From the IMG/VR virus record IMGVR_UViG_3300035665_000222, positions 1 to 25,440 of that record: a stretch of DNA of 25,440 nt, one strand, 5' to 3'. The notes under the pieces were generated by a model, which saw nothing but the letters and a program-made list of their open reading frames with translations, had not been told where the DNA came from and did not search any database. Source of the stretch: a virus. Of the stretch, positions 4,595 to 14,200 are shown in pieces; within the stretch, counting starts at the first letter, position 1; each line of letters starts with the position of its first letter. The position numbers and the translations under genes are program-made.

Positions 4595-5460
4595 ACATCA
4601 CTAACAAATACAACTTACCCGATGTCCTGCTGCGCTTTGCACGCAACAAGAACTACTCCAAGGGTGACGCCAAGCTATCTGTCACAGAGCTTATCGACAG
4701 CCCGCGGGTCGTGGCACTCAAGCACAAGCACTTCGATGACATGGAGCAAGACGTATCTGATACCGTCTTCAGCCTATTCGGTACAGCCGTGCATCACATC
4801 CTCGATAAGTTCTCAGAAGAAGACGTGATCACTGAGCAGCGCTACTTCAAAGAGATCAATGGCTGGAAGATCTCCGGTGCGATTGACCGCCAGGTTGTCA
4901 CGCCCCATGGGCGGATCATCGAGGACTGGAAAGTTACGAGCAGTTTTGCAGTCATGCAAGGTAAGATCGAATGGGAATACCAGCTGAACTGCTACGCCTA
5001 TCTTGCCCGTGCCCATGGCCATAACGTCATAGGCTTGAAGATCAATGCGATCGTAAGAGACTGGGCTCGCAGGAACGTAGGCCGCCAAGCCGATTACCCA
5101 GAAGCACCGATCGTACAGATCGATGTACCCCTGTGGACCTTTGAAGAGCAAGAAGCTTTTATCAAAAGCCGTATCGCACTTCATGCCGCCACGGTCATGG
5201 ATGATCCTCCACTGTGTACACCAGACGAACGATGGGCCAAGCCTGAGACGTGGGCCATCATGAAGCCGGGAGCCAAGCGAGCACTGAAGGTATTCCTACT
5301 AGAGCAAGAAGCAAAGGATGCAGTAAAGCCAGGGCAGGAAGTCGTTCACCGACCCGGCGCTAATACAAGATGTACAAGTTTTTGTGATGTAAGGCAGTAC
5401 TGTGATTTCGGTAGACAACTAGGAGAAGCAATTGAAGCAGATAGCAACAGCATTGGTTAA
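4591..5460 (+). CDS. PD-(D/E)XK exonuclease, RecB/Cas4-like
   Basis: 289 aa. The core motifs are in order: GTAVHHILD (His68/69), SGAIDR (D99), EDWK (E111/D112 and K114), and QLNCYAYL (Q131, Y135, the QxxxY motif of RecB-family nucleases). A Cys at 209 (PPLCTPDERW) and a C-terminal cluster C261-x3-C265-x5-C271 match the arrangement that holds an iron-sulfur cluster in Cas4 and AddB-like enzymes. The likely role is end resection giving ssDNA for the annealing protein encoded next (5432-6082), as in phage exonuclease/recombinase pairs. The 29-base overlap with that gene supports coupled synthesis. Confidence 0.85.
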   Translation: MNITNKYNLPDVLLRFARNKNYSKGDAKLSVTELIDSPRVVALKHKHFDDMEQDVSDTVFSLFGTAVHHILDKFSEEDVITEQRYFKEINGWKISGAIDRQVVTPHGRIIEDWKVTSSFAVMQGKIEWEYQLNCYAYLARAHGHNVIGLKINAIVRDWARRNVGRQADYPEAPIVQIDVPLWTFEEQEAFIKSRIALHAATVMDDPPLCTPDERWAKPETWAIMKPGAKRALKVFLLEQEAKDAVKPGQEVVHRPGANTRCTSFCDVRQYCDFGRQLGEAIEADSNSIG

Positions 5461-6082
5461 AGCGCAGAAAGAGTTTGGCCCTGCGCTTAAGACCAGCACC
5501 AATCCTCATTTCAGGTCAAAGTACGCAGACCTTGCCGCGTGCGTCGAGGCGGTCATTGATGCGCTCAACAACAACGGTATCTACCTCATGCAGATGACGC
5601 ACGAGACACCTGATGGCGCCATGGCAGAGACAGTATTTCTCCACGAAAGCGGCGAGATGTTGTCAGCAGGGAAGCTATTCTTTCCGGCCAGCAAGCATGA
5701 CGCCCAGGGGTATGCAAGCTCGCTTTCGTATGTGCGTCGGTACTCACTCATGGCAGCTTGCGGTATTGCACCAGAAGATGACGACGGTAACGCAGCGTCT
5801 AAGCCTGCACCCAAGCCCGTGCCAAAAGTAGAGCCTAAGCCTGAGCCCAAGGTAGAAGCTAAGCCTGAACCAAAGCCGGTTCAAACGAATGCAGGCGTAG
5901 CCGACTTCGCCATGAGCATATTCACCACCTTCCTTCCAACGGCAGAAACCGAGGCAGAGCTGAATACCTTTTGGAAGGACAACAAAGAATCAGTAGCAAA
6001 GATCAAGGCCCACGATGAATCGATGTACGTGGACCTGTTAGCCAAGTTCAAAGCACGTAAGGATGAGATCAATGGAAACTAA
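5432..6082 (+). CDS. erf: ERF-family single-strand annealing protein
   Basis: 216 aa, starting at TTG 5432 with AGGAGA ahead of it. The N-terminal 110 residues (AQKEFGPALKTSTNPHFRSKYADLAA, then ASSLSYVRRYSLMAACGI) are the typical ERF superfamily core of phage annealing proteins. A Pro/Lys/Glu linker (PKPVPKVEPKPEPKVEAKPEP, about residues 126-150) joins it to a small helical C-terminal domain. ERF proteins coat ssDNA and anneal complementary strands in RecA-independent recombination and genome circularisation. The position right after a nuclease and before a protein with an SSB-like tail fits a recombination cassette. Confidence 0.85.
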   Translation: MKQIATALVKAQKEFGPALKTSTNPHFRSKYADLAACVEAVIDALNNNGIYLMQMTHETPDGAMAETVFLHESGEMLSAGKLFFPASKHDAQGYASSLSYVRRYSLMAACGIAPEDDDGNAASKPAPKPVPKVEPKPEPKVEAKPEPKPVQTNAGVADFAMSIFTTFLPTAETEAELNTFWKDNKESVAKIKAHDESMYVDLLAKFKARKDEINGN

Positions 6083-6353
6083 ATACTACGATTCAACAAA
6101 CCTATTCAGCCCCAGGGTAAAGACCGATCGATCGCCAGACTTCCGCGGGGACGTGGAACTATCTGCCGAGATATGTGCTTACATCACTAACAAAGTAAAG
6201 CATGGTGAAACTCCAAAGCTTTCTCTTTCCATGTGGTCCAAGGAAGGGCGCAGTGGTGAGTACTTCAACTGCAAGGTACGCCAAGGCTGGGAGCCAGATA
6301 ACGCACCAAAGCCTCCTCCGCCCCCAATCGACGACAGCGACATCCCATTTTGA
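6072..6353 (+). CDS. 93-aa protein with SSB-like acidic C-terminal tail
   Basis: I start at ATG 6072, eight bases after AAGGA, rather than at the in-frame ATG at 6063. The C-terminus is a proline run followed by DDSDIPF, very close to the (D)DDIPF tip by which bacterial single-stranded DNA-binding proteins recruit their partners. The rest (about 75 aa, including KLSLSMWSKEGRSGEYFNCKV) is shorter than a full SSB OB-fold, though alternating beta-strand-like segments are present. Placed after ERF, it is likely an ssDNA-associated accessory or reduced SSB; this is inference from the tail and context. Confidence 0.65.
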   Translation: METKYYDSTNLFSPRVKTDRSPDFRGDVELSAEICAYITNKVKHGETPKLSLSMWSKEGRSGEYFNCKVRQGWEPDNAPKPPPPPIDDSDIPF

Positions 6354-6355
6354 TC

Positions 6356-6814
6356 ATGAAGAAGATCAGAAGGCGGCGGCCAATAAAACGTAAGAGCTAC
6401 AGACTTACCGACCAGGATAAAGAACAGCTGACCATCATGTATTACGAGGGTTACCATCCCATCGAAATGGCAGAGGCTTTGAAGATCTCTGACAAGACGG
6501 CTTACAAGTTCTGCTCCGATCGGTTCTCCCCTGTCAACGGCGGCTGGGCGCGTGGTGCGCCTAGCTCTGAAGAACGCGATCTGATCATGCAAAGGCATCA
6601 TTTAGGCGTCAAACAACCGATGCTCGCCAGTGCTCATCGCAGACCAGTCTGGGTCATCAACCGTATCGTGAATCCCAAGCCCGCAGGTATTGCAGCGATC
6701 GAGGGAGCACCGGTTAATGCTAAGCCTGGAGAGATCTTTGTCGTTCCACCTCAGCCCACCTTCCTTGAAAAGGTAGGCCAATTCTTTAGGAGGCTCCTTG
6801 GTGGATCCCATTAA
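6356..6814 (+). CDS. Helix-turn-helix DNA-binding protein
   Basis: 152 aa from ATG 6356; a TTG at 6350 that overlaps the previous stop is an alternative, and neither has a good ribosome-binding site. The N-terminus is strongly basic (MKKIRRRRPIKRKSYRL). Residues about 18-55 (TDQDKEQLTIMYYEGYHPIEMAEALKISDKTAYKFC) form a helix-turn-helix of the Hin/sigma-region-4 type used by small phage regulators. The rest is Pro-rich and basic and ends FLEKVGQFFRRLLGGSH. Likely a transcriptional regulator or DNA-binding accessory protein. Confidence 0.65.
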   Translation: MKKIRRRRPIKRKSYRLTDQDKEQLTIMYYEGYHPIEMAEALKISDKTAYKFCSDRFSPVNGGWARGAPSSEERDLIMQRHHLGVKQPMLASAHRRPVWVINRIVNPKPAGIAAIEGAPVNAKPGEIFVVPPQPTFLEKVGQFFRRLLGGSH

Positions 6815-7223
6815 CTTTGAATGCGTCAAAGTATCCCTGCGCCAGAATAAAGAAGGCTTCATGCTGACGCTGGCCATTCATCCAGATGACCTTAACCAAG
6901 ACCTTGTGCGTGACTTTGTAGGCTCACGTTACGCCGTGGCCATGGTTCGGATTGGTGAAGATGAGCAGCCCTATGTCAGACCCAAGGTCAGTAGCTTTGT
7001 GCAGACCGCAGGAATACTGGCCAAAGATCCAGAGTTCCAGCGCTGGTGCGTGGATACAGGTTGGTGCTTTTCTCACTCAGAAGATGACGCAGCACGGGCT
7101 ATATGTGAGGCACTGAACATCGAGTCTCGATCGGAACTTGCTTCCAATACAGAAGCACAAGGCGCATTGATTGATTTGCGTAAGGAGTTTGAAGAATGGA
7201 AGCGAAGTACAAACGAAAGCTAA
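6801..7223 (+). CDS. Hypothetical phage protein (140 aa)
   Basis: I choose GTG 6801, seven bases after a perfect AGGAGG (6788-6793); TTG 6798 is a less well spaced alternative. The N-terminal half (INFECVKVSLRQNKEGFMLTLAIHPDD...FVGSRYAVAMVRI) reads as an alpha/beta domain found in several phage genomes next to recombination genes, always of unknown function as far as I know. The C-terminal half is helical with WCVDTGWCFSHSEDDAARAICEALN and ends in a charged tail. It overlaps the previous gene by 14 bases and the next by 28. Confidence 0.7.
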   Translation: MDPINFECVKVSLRQNKEGFMLTLAIHPDDLNQDLVRDFVGSRYAVAMVRIGEDEQPYVRPKVSSFVQTAGILAKDPEFQRWCVDTGWCFSHSEDDAARAICEALNIESRSELASNTEAQGALIDLRKEFEEWKRSTNES

Positions 7224-7528
7224 TCCCTTACCAAGTCTACCTGCGGCCCGATCAGGTTGAGAAGCTGCGCGAGAAACCTGGCATGGCTTCAGAACTTGTA
7301 AGGCAGGCGATTGATACGATCGGTGAAGCCCCTCTTGATTATCATGAGGGCTACCGCCAGGGTTTCGTAAAGGCTCAGACGGTTATTACCAAATCCACCA
7401 AGGGAAATGCCATCACCGTATTTGGCAAGACCCTTAGTGATCTTATGTGTGATGAACTACAGGAACATATTGATGGATTATTCGGGCCACTTGATCAAAG
7501 CAGACCAACTGATGAATCGCGTGTATGA
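7196..7528 (+). CDS. Ribbon-helix-helix-like protein
   Basis: 110 aa, ATG 7196 after AAGGAG. Residues about 8-42 (LIPYQVYLRPDQVEKLRE ... ASELVRQAID) have the short beta-strand followed by two helices of the ribbon-helix-helix fold seen in CopG/Arc-type regulators, which bind DNA as dimers through the strand. The remainder (FGKTLSDLMCDELQEHIDGL) is helical. It could regulate this operon or act at the palindromic site near 2294-2308, though nothing in the sequence ties the two together. Confidence 0.55.
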   Translation: MEAKYKRKLIPYQVYLRPDQVEKLREKPGMASELVRQAIDTIGEAPLDYHEGYRQGFVKAQTVITKSTKGNAITVFGKTLSDLMCDELQEHIDGLFGPLDQSRPTDESRV

Positions 7529-7667
7529 CCTTTGCCAAAACAACGATTACATGACCGCCATGGGCCTATGCCTCGAAGCTATTACAGAAATCAAAATGGC
7601 CTACAACGTATTGAACCACCTTAGCGAACACAAGGACCAAATGATTGGCATATGGGAGAACAAATGA
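7473..7667 (+). CDS. 64-aa hypothetical helical protein
   Basis: I place the start at ATG 7473 (AGGA eight bases upstream); the frame is open upstream from 7407, but that part reads as the shadow of the preceding gene. Sequence: MDYSGHLIKADQLMNRVYDL, then an N-DYMTAMGLCLEAITEIKMAYNVL helix pair. It ends in an ATGA overlap with the next gene (7664-7667). The helix-loop-helix layout suggests a small structural or adaptor protein. Function unknown. Confidence 0.55.
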   Translation: MDYSGHLIKADQLMNRVYDLCQNNDYMTAMGLCLEAITEIKMAYNVLNHLSEHKDQMIGIWENK

Positions 7668-7912
7668 AAACCTGTCCGCCCTGCCATGGCGAATGTAATC
7701 AAGGACGTGCATGTCCGGCAGAGAATCATCCTGCCTACGAACACTGGGAGAAGTGGTTCCCTAAGCACGGTATTGAGCCAAACAGGTTTATGTTCTCCCG
7801 GTCTAGCTATGGCAAGGCTTACCGTGCCGGTTATGACGCCGGCATAGAAGACGCTAAGAAGGTTGTTAAAAGCGGCGAAGATTGGAAGCTTTGGGATACT
7901 GATCAAGCATGA
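7664..7912 (+). CDS. Cys-rich 82-aa hypothetical protein
   Basis: ATG 7664 overlaps the previous stop (ATGA) and follows GGGAG; ATG 7652 is a less likely alternative. The N-terminus is a compact Cys cluster, CPPCHGECNQGRACPA, with CxxC, then Cys and Cys, plausibly a zinc-binding knuckle. The rest (NHPAYEHWEKWFPKHGIEPNR, KAYRAGYDAGIEDAKKVV) is helical; 'AYRAGYDAGIEDA' is a motif common in small phage proteins of unknown function. Likely cytoplasmic. Confidence 0.6.
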   Translation: MKTCPPCHGECNQGRACPAENHPAYEHWEKWFPKHGIEPNRFMFSRSSYGKAYRAGYDAGIEDAKKVVKSGEDWKLWDTDQA

Positions 7913-8202
7913 CCAGAAAAGCAGATAAAGCGCACATGGATCGCGTCGCCAGTATGGGGTGCATCCTGTGCAAACACTTAGACCTTGGGGCGACCCCGGC
8001 TCATATCCATCACATCAGAGAAGGACAAGGTATGAGCCAGAGAGCTAGCAACTTTCTTGTAGTGCCTTTGTGCCCTGAGCACCATCAAGGCAACTCGGGC
8101 GTCCACGGTCTTGGCGAGAGAGGTTTCTATACCCGCTATAAGCTTAGCGAGTTAGACCTTCTTGCCATGACCATTGAGCAGTTCTACTCTTCATCCAGAT
8201 AG
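7909..8202 (+). CDS. Ref-like (RecA-dependent nuclease) HNH protein
   Basis: 97 aa. The arrangement C18-x2-C21, HIHHI (H34, H35), then PLCPEHHQG (C55, H58, H59), GVHGLG and F..RYKLSELDLL matches the P1 Ref / phage HNH-like family. In P1 these proteins cut DNA where RecA filaments form a D-loop; closely related phage copies lack P1 Ref's N-terminal arm, as this one does. It is the last gene of the plus operon. Its 3' end overlaps the convergent end of the giant minus-strand gene by 19 bases, with no terminator visible between them. Confidence 0.75.
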   Translation: MTRKADKAHMDRVASMGCILCKHLDLGATPAHIHHIREGQGMSQRASNFLVVPLCPEHHQGNSGVHGLGERGFYTRYKLSELDLLAMTIEQFYSSSR

Positions 8203-11200
8203 ACCGTCTTCTCAAGCAGGTACTCTCGCTTGGGACTCACAATAATCCCGCGCTCTGCCCTCGATGCAGCCTTCTCACGCTGAGCAAACGATCGACGGAT
8301 TGTCTTGTCATCGATTGCTTCACTGGGATTGGCAGCATTGAACTTCACAATCTCATCACCAAGGTCTGCAAAGGCTTCATAGTCACCAGCCTGCTGTGCA
8401 AGCCATAACTTACCAAGCAGCCTAGACCTTCGCATATCCAGCGCTTTCTCAATACCTTTGATCTCGCCCATGGCTTCATAGGATCTGGCCACATCCTGCG
8501 GCGTAAATCCAACCGCCTGAGCAAAGATTCCAAAGAGCCCAACATCCGCCACGATCGGATCCCCGCGCAGGGTAGTCGCACCTTCTGTAGAGAATCGATA
8601 AGCCTTGAAGAAGTCCTTGATGATCGGCGGCATCATGGCTTCCATACCGCGGGCGTAATGACCTTCGTTGATCTTTTTGATCGCATCACCCGTGTTGACC
8701 ACAATACCAACAGAAGGACCAAGCAAGTCAATCACCATGTTCTTGACCCACTCTTCTTCATCTTTGGCCGTTGCATCATCTCTAAACCAGATACCGTTCA
8801 AGCTGGTACGGCTGGCCAGGTCTATTTGCAGCAGCTCTGACATGGGGCCGCGGCTCATGGCTCTGGCAAAGTTATCGCCAAACAACTCGGCCATGGCAAC
8901 CTTCATCTCTAGGCTGAAGTCATACGGCTCATCATCATCACCAAAGAGCGTATTCATCACACCTTCAACCACCCAGTACAAAGGCAAGCCTTCATACCCG
9001 GCAAAGAGTGCCGTCATGCCCATGATCCCAGTGAACTTCTTGCGGGCCTCTTTACGCAGCATGAGCGCATCATTGTAGACACGCTTAGCATCTGCACGCT
9101 CTTCCTCGCTAAGCCCTTTATCCAAGGTCTTAAGTCTCAGCAACTCCAAGTCTTTGTTGCTTAGGAAAGCTTTGTTAAACGTATCCACAAGGAGATACGT
9201 CATCTGCTGTGCATAGTTCTTAAACTGCAAAGCCACCTGACCGATCGGCCCACGCATGAACCTTGGCTTGGTCTCTGATGCGTACTCAAAGTGAATCTGG
9301 TCTACAAGATCCCTTGCCAAACCAATGATCTCGCCATCACCGTACTTACGCACCCGGCCAGCTGCAACCTCTTGAGCGTTAATCTCTCTGGCCAAACGAA
9401 TGGCAGCAAGCGCTGTAACCTGGCGGTTGAAAAGCTCGGCCTGGTTAAACATGTAGCCAAGCCCAAGCGATACCTTCTCAAAGATTCCAAGCCCCTTGGA
9501 CTGCATGGCGCCACGGATACCCGAGGCATAGAGCGCACTGGGCCGCTCTGCAATACCAGCAAGCGATAGCGTCTGTGTACGGTTGATCGTACTTTCCAAA
9601 GCCTTCAGTGCATCAGCCTCGAAAGTCTGACCGGCTTTACGCAATACACCCTCAAGATCAAACTCCAAGAGCTTGGTACGTGATGACATGAAGTCTTTTG
9701 ATGCGCCATACAAGGCAGCAGAAGCCTTGGTAAATGACACATTGAACTTACCTGCCAAGGTAGGCATACCGATGATCGGTGTCTGCGTTAAGTTGACCAG
9801 CGCCGATGCAGGGGCGGTCAGGTAGAACATAAACGCAAAGTTACTGATCTTGGACCAGATAGGATTCTGTTTCTGGGGCGCACTAAACTCTGCGTGCTGC
9901 TGCTTTAGTTCGTTCAAATACCGACCACGGGCATTCCCACCGCGCTCATTGAAATACTTCTGCGCGTCACCAACAATCGCATCTAACGAACCACCATACT
10001 CAAGCCTAGCCAGATGGTAGGTGCTATGGAATACCGTCTCGGCAAAGGCACGCTTCATGTCCATGCTTGCGCCCCTCACCTTCTTGGCATGGATGAAGTG
10101 CTTATGCACAGACAGATCCGGCATGATGCTCAGATAAGCCTGATAGATGTCGTCCTTGAGTCTGGCCTTGGTATCCGTGGACACAAGGTCACCAACGTCT
10201 GTCTTGTCGATCGCATCAAATATGTCGTTCAAGAAAGCTGACTTGATGACGCCCTGAGAGAACAGCTCCTTGGAATCAACGCCCGTTTTGAGGTTCTTTA
10301 TCTTGCCGGACGCAATGTCCTTTTCAATACTTTGTAGGTGCGCCCGCTGATCCGACTGAGATTCAAACATCTCATGGTAGGGGATCGTCTCACCGTTGGG
10401 CATCTTAATATCGTAGGCAACGAAGTAATCGCCAAAACGGTTAAGCGGGAAGTAAGGGCCGTCATTAAGGAACTTCTCAAACTGCTGGCGCAACCCAAGT
10501 AAATTAGCTTGGCGCACAGGACCGTCCGGCAGCGCAGTCATGAGCCGGCGCTCAATGATGTCCTTCTTACGCAAGAGCTGTGCTTTGTAAAAGTCACGGA
10601 TCTTGATGAAGAGCTTCTCGCCTTCCGTGCCCTTGATCATCTCCCAATTCTTGCGGAACGATTCCTTCTTGATCTTCTCTGCCTTGATGGGATCAGTAGG
10701 ATCAATGCCAGACATCCTTGCGTCTAGCATCACTTCATCCAGCGCCTTGCCTTGAACCGGGTTCTTGTTTGACCAGTCCTGCCACTCCTGCAAAGTCTTT
10801 GCCGCCTCGGTCAGCTTGGCATCCCGATCGTTCAGCATGTTGGTGAGCACACGGTAGTACTCAGCAAACTGGGGCAACTCTTTCTTGGCTAGCTCTGATA
10901 GCTGGCGCATGTTCAAGAACGACATCAGGTTCTTAGAACTATTCATGCTTGCATCGCCAACAAACTGGCGAAGCTTTTCCTTGGTCGCTTCAAAAGACGG
11001 TGTGTCTTTGATCATCGTATCCATGGACTTCATGCCTTCAGCAGGCGTGTCATCAATCTTGTCCACGGCGTTGAACAAATCTTGCTGCTCTTGTGGCGAC
11101 AGATCCTTGCCGGCGTCAGTTAATCCTTCAACGCTACGGCGCATGTACTGAATTTCAGTATCACTTGGCTCTAATGAATAAGCTTCATCCAAGGAAGGTA

Positions 11201-14200
11201 TTCTTGAAGGGTGGAGCGGCCCTAAGCGGCGCTGCCCACCGTCGAAATAACGTATCTCGACTGGCAAGGATTTCAGTCCTTTTTCGGCTGCAACCATAAT
11301 ACGATGGTTGCCTTCGCTTACCCATGCTTCGCCGTTATATGCAACTTCAATATACGGCGGTTCTTTTGAAACTTCATCCCAATTGTCACGGATATATTTA
11401 AGTGATTCTTCGCGGACGTTGTTTTGTTCGTCACGCTCTCCTTTAAGTTTTGATAAGACGCGCAATGGGACATCTACCGGCTTACGGAAGTATCCGGTAA
11501 CGGTGCTCATAAAAGGCACGCCATAATCGTTTCGCCCTTTTCTTATTGCGTAATCAATCTTCCCTTGTAGCCAATCATCATTTGGAATGTCCTCAATTAA
11601 TTTCGGTATATCTTTTTCAGGAGATGCTTGCATAGCACGCATGAACAAAGCCATCTGGTCCTTCACACCAAGTGGCTTAGCTTCCACGCGGACAGGTGCT
11701 ATATCCTTGACACTAGCCGTGACCTTATCCATGTACTGCTTAAAGGTTTCATTAGGCAGGTACTTCTGATTGCGTAACTTGGCGTAAAAGGACTTGAGCG
11801 CATCGGCAAGACGCTTGAAGAACCTCTCTACAACTGTCAGCGGCTTTTCTGATGTCGTTGCCCAGCGTGATACTTGGTCTGCGTACCATTCACCAAAGCT
11901 CTTCCAGTAAGGCGTTAGATCCTCAAACTTAGTCTTCTCTCCGACTTGAGTGCCTTTACCAACGCCTCGCGCCCGCATGGACTCGATGTAATCCCTGGCC
12001 GATTTGCCTTTGGAGGATTTTAGGAACTTATCAAACTCGTCACGTATGGAACGCTGTGTTGCAAGATCGGCACTCCTAAATGACTCACGCTCATGGATGT
12101 GGCCAAACTCATGGGCTAGCGTCTCTAGCATCCGCGTAACTGATGCGTCCTTGGTAAAGGCTATGTAGTAGTTACCATCCGCCATCTTTCGCATGGAACC
12201 AAGTTCACCACCAAGCGCGGCAGATCCGATCGTCCGGTGCGGGCCTGTGAACTTTCCACGGTTAGCCACCACATCCTCAATCGTTGTGACATAAACATTC
12301 TGTGGAATCTTGAGAAGCTTCTTCCATCCTGCAATCACACCGGCTAATTGCGGGGAAACGCTTTGCGACACTGCGACACCATCGGCATCAAACTTGATGA
12401 ATGGTGATTTGTCATGCAGAGCCTGATCCTTCTTCTCAAGCGATTCCTTAGCCGCAACTAACCGCGCCTTTTGTTGTGCATTGATCAGATTGCCTGTGTA
12501 GTTCTCTACATCTTTGGTCGAGCGGAAATACCCATTGGCAACGGCATATAAAGGATTGCCAGTTTTGTCGGAATAACCCATGATGAGCGCAAGATCACCA
12601 TCCTGCCAAACCACTACACCACCTAAATCTTTCGCATGAGTCTGTGACGCTTTAGCCTGATCTGCCGTAGCCTTCATCATCGGCTGAGCGCGGCGCTCTT
12701 CTTCGCGACGGCTAGACTCTTCGTTCATTCTAACCATTAAATCGTTAGCAGCTCGCGAATCACCGCCAACATATTTATCTACTGCGTTTGATAAACGCCT
12801 AAAGGATAATGTTTGATTGCGTTTTAGGTCCCCGGGACGTGGAATTTGCCCCCGATCATTGGGGCGAAGTGGCACCCTGCCCATAGCCTCATCATCAGCA
12901 CGGTTCACTTTCTCATGAAGATCCCATATTTCTTGTGGCACCCAATCGGGGGCTTCACTAATTGTAGTTCTGGCCATCGGCTGAGCACGGCGCTCTTCTA
13001 GGTCAGACAGTGCCTGCTCGATCTCTTGCTGGTTCTCTTGGAAGTACGCATAAGCCTCATCTGTATCAGGCAACGTACCATCCATCATCTGCTCAGCATA
13101 AGACTGAGGCGTGAAGGCTACTTCAGCTCTGGCAGCTTCACGTTCAGGTCTGGCAGCTTCGCCAGGTTCAGCAACTCGCTCTTCGCCTTCGGGGATAGTT
13201 TGTTCCACTTGCTCATAAACAACTCTTTGCTCATCGGCAGCTTCCGCGGCTTTAAGATTGGCTTCAAGTTCACTGCGAAACTCCCTAATCATGGTTAACA
13301 CTTCGTCTAGCTTGAGATCTAAATCAGCAAGCTCAGCCTTCGTCGTGTCGCTTACATAGTCATAATTCAAGATGCGGTCTTTGAGATACTCAACCGCCTC
13401 GTTTTGCTTCATCTTCTGGTCAAACACATCCGCCCGGTCAACCGCAACAGATGAAAACTCTCCAAGCCATGGATCCAAGAGGCCACTAACAACGGCCTTA
13501 TCAAGGTTCTTATCAGATTGGGTTCTGCGTATATCTGCAACATCCTTGGCACTGACACCAGCCTTCTTCAGCGCGTTAAGGAACGTATCTCCTTGCGTCT
13601 TACGCTTGCGCTCCCTGGCCTCAACAGCCTCTTTTTGCGTAGCTAGTTCAGCCGCTTGTTTCTCTAGCTCAGCTATTTCGTCTGCAATCCTCTGGTCTTC
13701 TTCGCTCAGCGGGGCTGGACCTTCCATGGGAGGAGGCTCAACAAACTCAGGTGGACCTTCTTCAACAACTTGCTCAGCGGCAACCTGATCAGGCGCAGCT
13801 AACTGAAGCACCTCTGCTTGAGGTACAGGGATATTCAAATCACCAGTGGGTTGTACAGACGGCGCAGGTAACGCAGGTGCAGCCTGAGCCTCACGCAAAC
13901 GCTGCTCAATGGCCGGCGCATTATTGGCATAAAACTGCTGATCCTCTGGCGCCTGACGAGGTACGCCAGCCATAATATCCGCAACAAATTGCTCGAAATA
14001 TTTCTGGTCAACCGGTGTTTCTGTAAAGATTTCGGGCGGTACTTGATAGCCAACACTTGAAGGCTGTGGCGTAAGTGCTTGATCTGTAACAGTCTCAGTG
14101 GTAATTCCGTCCATGGACGGAATTTGATACTTTAGTAGGGTGTCGTCAGCAGCAGGCTGTGTGACTTGTGGCTCGGCAACGGCGGCTTGCTGAGGTTGGG

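Noticed and set aside
13372-13788. Ser/Ala-rich plus-strand open frame antisense to the giant gene
   Set aside because: Shadow of the coiled-coil region of the giant protein; no ribosome-binding site.
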